Source: Clarkia xantiana subsp. parviflora (lineage: Eukaryota > Streptophyta > Magnoliopsida > Myrtales > Onagraceae). Taken from it: DNA of 64,000 nucleotides. Under the pieces are notes generated by a model. It had not been told where the DNA came from. It ran no database searches and saw nothing but the letters and a program-made list of their open reading frames with translations. The position numbers and the translations under genes are program-made. This document shows, one piece after another, positions 25,419-35,222 of the stretch. The stretch covers positions 16,006,747-16,070,746 of the forward strand of contig JAPTYO010000011.1 in NCBI GenBank assembly GCA_036873135.1, in the 5' to 3' direction. Position 1 is the stretch's first letter; every line of letters starts with the position of its first letter.

Positions 25419-26020
25419 TGTTAGATTACGGGGAGTAGTCAATACGGAAACACTAAAACATGGTACGTGCATGTAATCGTAATTATGCAGCGGAAGAGTT
25501 ACACATACCTCAACAGTTTACCGTAGTCCAAGATCCTTTGCACGAGGGAGTTATCGATCCACCGGACGGAACCCGTAGAGGTTCTTGTGAAAGAAGCCCT
25601 ACGTGGTGTTAGCTCCACAACAAAGCCTCTGATCAATTTTTGGCACGGGGACAGATCTTCAGAGAGTTGCTCGAAAACAATTTGGCACACCCTTGGTGTA
25701 AAGCTTGGTGCCGACGAAACTTGATGTGTGCGAGGAGGGTTTTCTCTCTAAAACACTCTTATGAGGGAATTATGGTTAACCTTAAAATATTCCCTAACAC
25801 CTCTTATTTATAGAAGGAGTAAAGTGGACAAAAGTCCACTTTACCCCTCACTAATGTTTCGGCCGGCCTATGTATTGGGGAGGCCCAATTTTGGGCCTCC
25901 CATGTCAACTGGGATTTGGGCCTAACCCAATTACCCTAATGTGAAATTTACCCAAGTTCATTAGGTAAACTATACATATTATGGGCTACCAATTACGGCG
26001 CTCATCACCACATGCTTACA
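25419..26020 (-). repeat. Copia A 5' LTR (602 bp)
   Basis: Minus strand: begins TGTAAGCATGTGG and ends CCCGTAATCTAACA beside the primer binding site. It has a TATAAATAAGAGGTG box near 25800-25815 and the U3 hairpin at 25878-25901. It is clearly the same family as the LTRs at 16940, 43106, 47082, 54237 and 54622. Confidence 0.88.
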
Positions 26021-26417
26021 TCTTCCTCCAAAAGGCTCCAATAAAACGGAGACACGTACAAAAGGAAACAGTCCGAAGGATAAATAAAACGAGACCAAGG
26101 CTCGTAATTCTTACCCTCATAAAATATTATCACATAACGTAAACTTGCTTAAATATAATAAAAGCATTTTTCGTATATGTATTAAGCTTCTCTAAAGCAG
26201 GGGGCATGGAAATTACAGCGCATCTCAAGCACTCGATAAAGGCCGGGATCGTCACAAAGCCTTCCCAAAAGGCAGGGGGCATGGAAATCAAGACGCATCT
26301 CGAGCACTCGATAAAGGCCGGATCATCACAAATGTACGCCTTTCTACTCGCTTGGGCGATATTCCGCAGATAATAGAGTCAAGAAAAGGTTAAACCATTC
26401 CTTGAATCGGGGGTAAA
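26021..26417 (+). repeat. Tail of a Tat-like gypsy element with a 74-bp tandem duplication
   Basis: Two 74-bp units begin GCAGGGGGCATGGAAAT at 26198 and 26272. The stretch ends 'tcgggggtaaa' just before an LTR-like start, resembling a polypurine tract. The words 'agagtcaagaa' and 'cgggggtaaa' recur before the LTR at 34263, so both are probably the 3' tails of related plus-strand elements. Confidence 0.5.
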
Positions 26418-27370
26418 TGTTGGATATACGCCCAAGATATCACTAATTGGACCCGATAAATGGGCCACAACCGAATATAATTCGAAACTTCGATCACAGA
26501 CACGCGAGGCCCACCACATAGGCCCGAAAAATACCCCGAGTGGCAAAAACCACTCGGGAAGGCCCCGAGTGGAAAAACCACCCGGGGGCAACCCAAGCAA
26601 GGGACCTTTGCTTGGGTTACCCAAGCAAGACCTTGGGGTTTCCCGGACGGGCACCCCCCCCCCCCCCCATCCGGACGAGTCCCCCTCATCCGGACCCTTA
26701 CCCCCGGACGATATTTCGCCCGTGGCTCGCCCTTGGAGGCTACACACCAACACCTAGCTATGATAAACATATCTACGGTCGAACCGGGGTCAACTGCACC
26801 TTATAACGGTCAAGGCCAACTTATATTACGAACCTGCCACAACCAGACCAGGAAATCATTGGAACCGGGGCGGTTCAATGAGAGCTCTATAAATAGAGAC
26901 CTCCTCCCTTCATTTGATGGTAATCTCTCACTCTCACTCTAAAGCTCATACTCACTTAAGCTTCGGAGTGGGCTTACCAGGACCCCTCCCCCCCGGTGCC
27001 CATTTGCAGGTACCCAAGGAGAGGATCCGAGAAGAAAGAAGCCCAAGAAGTAGAAATCTAGGAAGAAGAAGCCCATGAAGAAGAAGGCCGAGAAAGCGAA
27101 GCCCACAGAGGAGACTCGTATGCAAACAGCGCGGAGTGTGGCCGCAGTGTATGAACTGCTTTCAAGATTCGCTCTTGTGGGCGTTGAAAACTGTTCACAA
27201 GATAGGTTCTTGGAAGGCACAGATCGCAGGATAGGCTCCTGGAGAGCACAGAGTGGGATCGCAGTGTATGAACTGCTTTCATAATACGCTCTTAGTGGCG
27301 TCTAAAGTGACATACACTTGGTTGTCATATCTGATTAAGGTTTGCCCAGTGATTGTAGCATCTGAACATG
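26418..27370 (+). repeat. Tat/Ogre-like gypsy LTR (right end approximate)
   Basis: Starts TGTTGGATATACGCCC. A good TATA box (CTCTATAAATAGAGA) lies at 26885-26899, followed by CT-rich sequence and 'ggtgcccatttgcaggtacc', a phrase like those in the LTRs at 34263 and 58052. A run of about 16 C lies at 26656-26671. Inside, a 45-50 bp segment (starting gcagtgtatgaactgcttt) is repeated at about 27150 and 27259. No matching second LTR is present and the right end is uncertain. Confidence 0.5.
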
Positions 27371-27617
27371 TAAGTATTGGAATAAACCTTCATTTCTCTT
27401 GATGCATGCATGTGTTATTTACAAAAAAAAACATGTGAATGGAGTCCTAAGACATCCTTTTGGAAAGAGTTTCTGAATGCATAAATTGAAAAGCTAGGAT
27501 AAGATTTTATGAGAAACTAGAGAGATAGATATGCTTCTGACGAAAGATAAATCCAAGGATATGGTTTTTGTTGTTGGGGGTGGCATCTCACTTACGCTTG
27601 TCTCTTTCAATAGCTGT

Positions 27618-28109
27618 TTAGTCTTTGAGTTCTCCTTTGTGGATCATTTCTTTAATTTCAATCTTCAACACTAGGCAATTGTTTGTCGCATGCCCCCAAG
27701 CCTCATGGTAGTCACACCATCCCTTGGTATCTTTTACAACGAAAGCTCTTCTTTCTCCCTTGTATGGTGGTATCTCATTGATCAACACTTCCTTGTACAG
27801 CCCGTCCACCTTAACATTGAGAGGCGTGGAATTAAAGGTCACTCCTCATCCCATGATTTCCTCTTCATTTCCTTCCATCTTCACGTCGTTCTCCATGGTT
27901 TCTTCTCCATGCTGCCTTCTTTCCTTGACGAGTGCATCCTCTAGCTTTGCTTTGAGATCGCTCATTGTATATGTTGTTACTACTCCATACGATCCTCCAA
28001 AAACTTTTAGAGAGGTTGAGTTCATGTTCCTGAAGAATGCTCTTATTGCCTCCCTTTTGGATGCCTCCACAGTGGCTCCATTTCTTACAAATCTTTCAAA
28101 GTAACTCAA
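27618..28109 (-). pseudogene. Ty3/gypsy gag fragment
   Basis: Two adjoining frames on the minus strand read like plant gypsy gag. The first has the capsid C-terminal pattern SYFERFVRNGATVEASKREAIRAFF in pieces (27846-28109). The second (27618-27842) has a partial zinc-knuckle-like segment WCDYHEAWGHATNNC followed by LVLKIEIKEMIHKGELKD, the usual gag ending of Tat-lineage elements. The frame is interrupted between them and upstream sequence is missing. It lies downstream of a protease remnant on the same strand, which is the wrong order for one element, so it is probably a second, nested or duplicated copy. Confidence 0.7.
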
Positions 28110-28438
28110 AGTTGATTCTCATGGAATTTGATGGATGTCGGTGATATACCTAAATCCCCATTCAATAGATTGCCTTGTCCTCCTCCCTTGTTCAGTTTCT
28201 GGCTACCAAGGTATGCTAGTAACATTTACAACATTTTCAGCTCCCGTTTTCTTTGCAAATCTTCTGAAGATCTGTTTGCTCAGACGAAGTGTAATTCTAG
28301 CATTCATCTTCTTGGTAGCTTGTTTCTTTTTCCCTTCTAGAAAAGACATTACATTCTCAGCCTTACCTGTTATCACCATCGCAATGGTGTTGGGTTGTTG
28401 TGTCTTACGCTTCATAGCGTTTACATAACATTACCTTG

Positions 28439-29117
28439 TCATACGTTGATCACCAAAATTTTCCCTATCCCATTCTCAGTTATGAACTTCATTTTCTGGT
28501 GTACCGTTGACGACACTATCTCATATGGATTGATTGTGGTTCTGCCGAGGATCCCATTATAGGCTCCCAAGCTTTCCACAACCAAGAAGTTCACGTTAAT
28601 ATTTATTTGTGTCCAACCCTGCCCCAAAGTCACTAGCAAGGTGATCATTCCCAAGGGATAGCTTGTCGCTCCTGAAAAGCCAACAAGAAGGAAGTTCATT
28701 GGTCGTAGATCCATCTTTGTTTTCCCGATTTCTTTCAGCACTTGCATTTGCAATAAGTCAGCCGAGCTACCTCCATCGACTAGTATTCTCTTTACATCGT
28801 AGCTGTCGATGTCTAGAGTTACTACCAGGCATCGTCATGTGGAAAGACAATGTGACTCTTATCTTTTTCAGAGAACTCGATCACCATCTCTTCTTCTTCC
28901 TTTGGTCTTTTTGTGGAATACACCTCTCTTGCGTTTCTTATTGAACCACCTGCTTCTTCTCCTCCATGGATCATGTTTATTGTTCCTCTCTTGTTGGGAG
29001 GAGCATTGTATTCAACCTTCTCTTTTCCTTTCTCCTTGGCCTAAAATCTTGCGGGTGTGCTATTACCCCCGTGATCTACGAATTGCTTCAGCTCTCCTCT
29101 ATGTATCGCATTGTTAA
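28439..29117 (-). pseudogene. Ty3/gypsy gag end and retropepsin fragment
   Basis: On the minus strand the gag tail IHRGELKQFVDHGG (about 29105-29060) is followed by the protease. PHDDAWVVTLDIDSYDVKRI leads into the active-site segment ILVDGGSSADLL near 28790-28755, then VGFSGATSYPLG, ESLGAYNGILGRTTIN and KMKFITENGIGKI. That order and spacing match the aspartic protease of Tat/Ogre gypsy elements. The active site reads DGG where the family usually has DTG or DSG. Frames are broken between the parts, and no RT or integrase follows. Confidence 0.75.
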
Positions 29118-29593
29118 TGCTTAACTTCAAACTAAAACACAGGAGCACAGCCGCACCGCCAAGACAACATGTCTTTGTATCTTTTTAAGTATCTTTAAGT
29201 TTTATCTTGCGAGTGAACCTCCATTGTGGGGAAAAACTATCTTTGGTTTGATGCATTTTATCTTCAAAAACCAATCCTAAAGCGAAGATCTTCGAACTTC
29301 GTATTGTATAAACTATGAATGGTTATGTTTATGAATTCCTTTGCCTCTTCAAGCGACAGGTTTTGTCTCTTGATATATATATCACTAAGGAAAAACTCCA
29401 AGTAGTAGATCAATACAATGCCATGGGCATTCATCAAGGCTAGATACAACAACAGACTGTCTTGGGCTGATCACCCGACAATGTTACTCAGAGCAACACG
29501 GTTGGAATTACTACCGATTCCATGAAAGCTGTGCCTTAGAGAACTATTCAATGCGTCGCACTTCGAAAAAACACCAAGGACCCGACATGACAA
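29118..29593. other. Spacer between gypsy fragments, no gene seen
   Basis: No recognisable domain on either strand. A short minus-strand frame at 29264-29452 has no family resemblance that I can name. Confidence 0.35.
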
Positions 29594-32217
29594 TCATAGA
29601 TAAGATAAAGTGGCTATCAACAGAGAAGATAAGATAGTGAGTCCCCGATCAAGGAGGGGTAGTGCCATCGTCGCCGTCATCACCGAATAACATAGCCTCC
29701 AAGGCACTGTCAGAGAGCGTCGCAGGGAAAGCACGATTCTCCTCACCAAAGGGGGCAGAGTCCTCGCCATACATAGATGATATATGCCTAGTGGAAAATC
29801 CAGCAAAGTCCCAAGCCTGCTAAAATCGAAGAAGGGGTCGATATGATGTATCTCCACAAAAAGATCCTCACCATAAGCCGTAAGGATGTCATGACACTTC
29901 GCCTTGGCTTCTACCTCAAATTCGGGAGACGCCTTATACTGAGCAACCCCCTGAACGATCGCCTCCTCAGTATTCTTCAATAGAGCCTGAGCCAGATGCG
30001 CGCCGCCGCCGCCTCTTCTTCCTTCTCCTTTTGAATCCTGCCAACGTCAGCTTCAAGGGATGCAAGGCGTTTTTTATAAGCAAGCTCAGATAAACCAAAA
30101 GCAGAAGCTCTCTTCTTCATAAAACCTACAGTCCCCTCAAGCTCCTTCACATTAGCCTTCAGGACATCAACCTGCTCGGTTAGCTGGACTATGAAAGATC
30201 CCATGGTGACCATGTCGAAGACGACCTATAACAAGGTTTATATGGGTTAAACAAAAGAATATATTGGCAATAAGTAAGCGAAGGAAGCATACTTACGGGG
30301 GAACAACGAGATATGGTATCGCATACATACTCAAAGCCGGACCTGGAACTGTCAGGCAAGGCCCCCTACGATCACCCGGAGGCACAACGACATTCAACAC
30401 GCGTACACCAACATCGGGGGAAGAGAGAGATGACCACTTGTCAAAATGAAAGTTGTTCATATACGCAAATGGGATCCACTCGGAGCCCATGATGTAGCCA
30501 TCAAGAGGTCGAACCAGATCCTCCCGGGACAGTATAGGAAGACGAATGCGAGCAAAATAATCAACATATAAACCAAGATAGGAAAGCAAGGAAGAAGAAT
30601 ACATACCTTCAAACTGTGTATGTGGACCAAGACCAGAGAGGTTAGACAAGCCATCATCATAAGAAGCAATCTCTCGAACAATAGCAGCAGCATCTCCTCG
30701 CTCACCGGTCGGGGGCAAAGATTCGCCAGGAGTAGTCTCGACTGGTGCAACAGACAAGGGGTCAGCAGGAGTAGTGTCAATAACACCCTTCCCTTTGTCA
30801 CAGGAAGGTGTGGGAACGGGATCATCCAAATCTATCACTTTCCTATTCTGACCAGAGGAGAAGCTGGAACCTCCGTCAGCAGAGGAAGAGGTACCCCCAT
30901 GTCCTGAAAAATAAGAAGACAACAGGATGAACAACCATGGCAATAATGAGAACAACTATGGTAATTATACATGAACAAACATACATGTCGCCTTAGATAG
31001 CTTGGAAACCTTTGATGCCTTCAAACCAATAGAGGATGGAGGCAACCCTCAAACACTCCCAGTACCACCTTGGGAGGAGCGTTCCACCTGTGACCGTGGT
31101 TTCACATCAGCAAACAAACTTACAACAATGAAACATGAAGACATAAAAATGAGAAAATTGGCAAGCATACCAAGGGAGTGTCAATTAATATGCCTGCTTG
31201 GCGAAGATCATCATCAACATAAGACACTATAGGCGCAAAGCTTCGGGCCCGATGGGCAGCGTAGATAGCTCTAATAGTCACTTGCTCCGACGACGACAAA
31301 CTGGAAGAGGAAGGATTACCATCCTTGATGCCACCAACATCAATGGGCCTAGTAACATGGTCGTCTTCGGTAAAGAGATAATGATTCTTCCACTGATTCT
31401 TGGAACGATCAATAGAGATAACGAAGCGGAAATCAAGGTCCCAAACGTACTCACCCTCCTTATGAGACAAATTAGGATACCGCACCACCATGGTATATGC
31501 CCCAACTGGCTTCCGAAACTGAATACACTAGAAACACCTGAAGACATTAATAGTGTAGCTTCAACCCTGGCGCTGACAAAAGATACGAAACCCAACCCAA
31601 CACTTGATAGCGTGAGGTGCGAAATCAATGGGAGACACCCCATAGTACTCACAAAGCTCTAGAAGATCCGGAAAATATAGGAAGCGCAGGCCGCTACGAA
31701 CCTGGATGGTATACAGAGTCGACATCCCAGGTGGAGGAAGAGTAATACTCTTAAGCTTGGACTTGGGTACTGCTCGAAAGGATAGACAACGCGATCAGAA
31801 TTAGCCAAAGTCGGCTAAACGAAGGATAAACATATAATCCTTTAGCAGAAGTTCATTTCCAATGAATCTTCTCCCATGATGATCCACCTCGGACACATAT
31901 CCAGAGCCTTCTTCAGGACTAACCTCTTCAGAAGAAAACACGCGGGCTGAAACCACAAAAGAAGAAGAGTCTTCATAAGACTCATTGTCAGAGGGAACAT
32001 ATCCAGCTGACATGTTTAACTCAGATTCATTAACAGGCATCAACCACAACACGGACTCAGTTTCATGAGAACAATCCCAGTCCTCACTCGACTCAGAAAC
32101 TAGATAATGAGCAAGAAATAGAGAACCTTGGCGAGAAGAACACTTACGCATGATGGCGAGAGTTACTCCACTCATCGTATAAGCAATCCAACGTCCACTA
32201 GGGAGGCAACACCTCAA
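29594..32217 (-). pseudogene. Putative gypsy-type transposon protein (Transposase_28, PF04195), broken
   Basis: Minus-strand pieces in order: an acidic Ser-rich start (32180-31801, SESSEDWDCSHETESV); the PF04195 core (about 31710-31560: VRSGLRFLYFPDLLELCEYY then GVSPIDFAPHAIKCWVGFRI); its continuation (31491-31120, WDLDFRFVISIDRSKNQWKNHYLF in part); a low-complexity linker and second domain (30907-30293, SREDLVRPLDGYIMGSEWIP); a coiled coil (30213-29977, LTEQVDVLKANVKELEGTV); and a tail (29980-29800, SPEFEVEAKAKCHDILTAYGEDL in part). This domain order is typical of the family, which accompanies plant gypsy elements and has no proven function. Stops at about 31558 and 31535, plus frame changes, show decay. 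The core is homologous to the plus-strand ORF at 57641. Confidence 0.75.
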
Positions 32218-34262
32218 AGACTCAAGTAGAACAAATAGCCTGCAATAGGGAAAATATGAATTAGTAAAAGTATTACATGGATATTACCCTTACTTCGGGG
32301 GAAACCCATCGAACTCACTCTAAAATCTGTGGAATAACTAAGGGCAGACACCCAGCAGAGGAAAAGAACAAACAAGTCTACTATAGGGACAACATATGCA
32401 ATGATAAGGGTGACAATGCCACTTCGGGGGCATATAACAACACAAGGGCAGTAGTGTAGTATATGCGAAGAGATCAACACCAACAACAACAACGATAACT
32501 ACACTTACTAGGTGGAAACAATGCCTGCTATAGGGACTGGCACCCCATTCACCATGATATGATCACTCCGCCTACCCTAAGGGAGCAACCTTACATCTTT
32601 CAATATAATACATAGTAGATATGAAGGGATACACCCCATGTCCACCGCAGCGATACACAACAAGTCATCAAGGGTAACACCCTATAGAAATTCTAGGTCG
32701 ACACAACGACGATGCAAACATAGAAACACAACGCGGTCGCATACAAGGTTCCGACTATATTATCAACAAGATTATTAACCAAAGGAGTGCAACGACATTC
32801 CTACTAGACCAAGTTACAAATTTTCGAAAAATCAAATTTTTTTCAAAAATCAGAGTTGAGGTAACCTCCTTCCGATTACATACAAATTATTTTATTTTAT
32901 TTTTATATATAACAATATATTGCAAGTGTTTGTTCAAATTGTGGCTGAAAATAGATAAACAAGGGTTAGAAATTGGACCTGAAAACAAGCCGGTTCGATG
33001 CGAAAACCGGTTCAGAAGAACCAGACCGGCTCAGCTAAGGAAAACCGGGTCTCGCCGGAAAATGCCGCAGCCACCGCCGCCGCCGCGTCGCCGTGGAAGG
33101 TTGCCGCCACCGGACAATACTTACCTCGCCGGAATCGTCTCGACGACGAGATCCCAGTCGCAGGAGCCCCGCCACGAAAGGAGCCCTCATCCGCCTAGAA
33201 TTGGCTCAGCCGTTCTCCGCGACAAAGCCTTTGCCGGAGCTCAATTGGCCACGGATCGGCGCCGGAACCACCACCAAAAGGCTGCCCTGGAACTCCTCTG
33301 TCGATCCCCGGCCACTACGCAACGAAATTCCGCCGGAAAAGCCACGAATTGGCCACCAAAGGAGTCAGCTGCCGCGAAACCCTAGTCGCCGCCGCCGGAG
33401 TTCCGCCGTGAACACCGGGTTCAAATTTTGAACCTAAACCGAGCTGAACCGGGAAGCCTCAAACCACCATCAAACCATGGTTAACCGGGCTACCAAAATG
33501 GAGAAAGCGGTTTCTTGGTGGCTAAGAAACACTAAGGTATGATCTCCTAACCATTAAGTGAAGTGAATAGTGTTGGTAACCTAGAAGAATGACATCTCAT
33601 GTCACTTTTAAAAAGATGCATTAGGGTTTTACAAGAAAATTATTTACGACATTGCCATTACTGCTCTTATTTAGTGATTCTTATATTAGAGCATAGGAAC
33701 GACTATAATAGTCGTATTTGATTCATCATGATAAATAGATTTTTCTAAAATTCACTACCATGATTACACCCATATATTTTATGTTTAAAGACAACAATTA
33801 AGTTAACCATCTGATTACATATATAGTATCATGTCACTTGCGTATTATCTAATCATCAAACATGACTGCATCCTTTGACATAGATACTATTGCATACTAC
33901 CACCCGACAACCCCTGCATATAGACATAAGCATACTATAGTGTTAGTCATTCACATTAATTAAACAAAATACATGTGACCGGACTATTGATATCATGACT
34001 CAGTTGCATTTAAATCGTTATATCATAACAACATGTCCGGAGGCATACACGTCATCACACATGATAACACGTTTAAGACTAACCATTATGATTTTCTCTG
34101 TAAGTACAACAACGATATAGGTCGCACTCCCCGAAATAGAAGAGATGACCACTCGATACGAATATTTAAGGGTAATCAAAAGCCGAGGTACAATCGGGCA
34201 TATAATCCTTCTAAATAAATAGAGTCAAGAAGCGGCAAGCCAATTATTGACTCGGGGGAAAA
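32218..34262. other. Repeat-derived spacer with a GC-rich block
   Basis: AT-rich and gene-free except for a GC-rich block at about 33000-33430 full of CCGCCG/CGCCGG words. That block is open in several frames but looks like low-complexity leader DNA and not protein. Near 34205-34262 the sequence becomes the tail of a Tat-like element ('agagtcaagaagcgg', 'gactcgggggaaaa'). Confidence 0.4.
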
Positions 34263-34870
34263 TGATGGATATACACCCGATTGGACCTCACTAAGGCTCA
34301 AACAGGGTCGCCCCGCCGACCTCAAGGTAAGTACGTTTATCGGTAAGTACGTTTATCTCTAAGGGTACGCACTATGTTCCGGTTGCCACAAAGCGATCAG
34401 ACTTATTCGGTTGCGCTGGCCTCGCCCGGAGCAACCGGACTTGTCCGGTGCTTTACGGGGCCGACACGTCCCGTGTCGGCCCCCTACTCTCGGACACCGC
34501 CGTCTGGGGTGCGTGTATACCCGAACATTCTCTCAAATCTTTGTGTGGGCCCTACTCAAAATGTGGGCCCCTCTGGTGTTTGGATCCAAAACTCTATAAA
34601 TAGGGGCCTAGGTCCTTCATTTCCAACTTAATCTCGGATCGAGACACTGGAGCACTGACTTCTCTCTACTTACTCTCTCTAGAATTACGATCTAACTTAG
34701 GCATTTGAGAGGGTTTGCTAGAGACACCTCTCTCCTTTCTGGCATTACCTTTTGTGCACGTAGGCAAGGCACGAGATAAGGACCGACACTGTTGAGAAGA
34801 AAAGAAGGGTCGCGACTCGACGACTAGGCCGCCAAGATCGGACCCCGACGAGCTCGTGCCATCAGACTAT
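34263..34870 (+). repeat. Tat/Ogre-like gypsy LTR (right end approximate)
   Basis: Starts TGATGGATATACACCCG after a polypurine-like 'cgggggaaaa'. A TATA box (CTCTATAAATAGGGG) lies at 34591-34605, then CT-rich sequence and 'ggcattaccttttgtgcacg'. Start, TATA and downstream phrases parallel the LTR at 26418. No partner LTR is visible. It ends about 350 bp before the HGL1 start codon, so it forms the distal upstream region of that gene. Confidence 0.5.
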
Positions 34871-34926
34871 TATATATATCTATATGCAAGTAAGTAGAGC
34901 TAGCTGTCCTGCTGCGGCAGTATAAG

Positions 34927-34936
34927 TATATAAAAT
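34927..34936 (+). promoter_or_regulatory. Possible TATA box of the alpha-glucosidase gene
   Basis: TATATAAAAT lies 287 bp before the start codon in the short unique stretch between the gypsy LTR and the gene. It implies a leader of about 250 bases, ending in CT-rich sequence (35175-35195). The same region is AT-rich, so chance matches are possible. Confidence 0.35.
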
Positions 34937-35222
34937 AGGGTAAAGACTAAAGAGAAAGAGAGGGACAAATGGTATGGAGGAGGAGGTGGTAGTGGCACAA
35001 AAGCTCCAGTACGTGGAGGAAAGGTGACGCACAAATTAATGTTGGGTTCACGGGTCATGCATGCAGCAGCTATATATCATCTATCAAATTCCCAAGAAGA
35101 ATCAATCCACCAAAGACAAGCCTGGGTTGAGATTGAGTGTCGATACCAAAGACAAGCCTTTTTCTTAATTCTTCTTCTTCCTCCTCCTCTTCAGTGTTCA
35201 TCAACAGCTAGCTCTAGCTAGC

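Larger units (their letters stand above)
16940..26020 (-). mobile_element. Ty1/copia element A, LTR to LTR, non-autonomous
   Basis: Minus-strand element: LTR 25419-26020, primer binding site (reverse complement of TGGTATCAGAGCC) at 25405-25418, a long leader to about 23240, a gag-like ORF 22612-23232, a noncoding module, the integrase-RT linker, RT and RNase H remnants 19322-20740, a 3' tail with a polypurine tract beside the LTR, and LTR 16940-17536. A 649-bp hAT element is inserted at 17865-18513. Protease and integrase are absent. The two LTRs differ at a sizeable fraction of positions by eye, and the flanking 5-mers (tcata and tcttc) do not match, so the copy is old or its ends come from recombination. 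Confidence 0.8.

Noticed and set aside
32930..33431. Pro/Arg-rich open frame on the plus strand
   Set aside because: It comes from a CCG/CGG-rich block open in several frames, with no domain or splice support.
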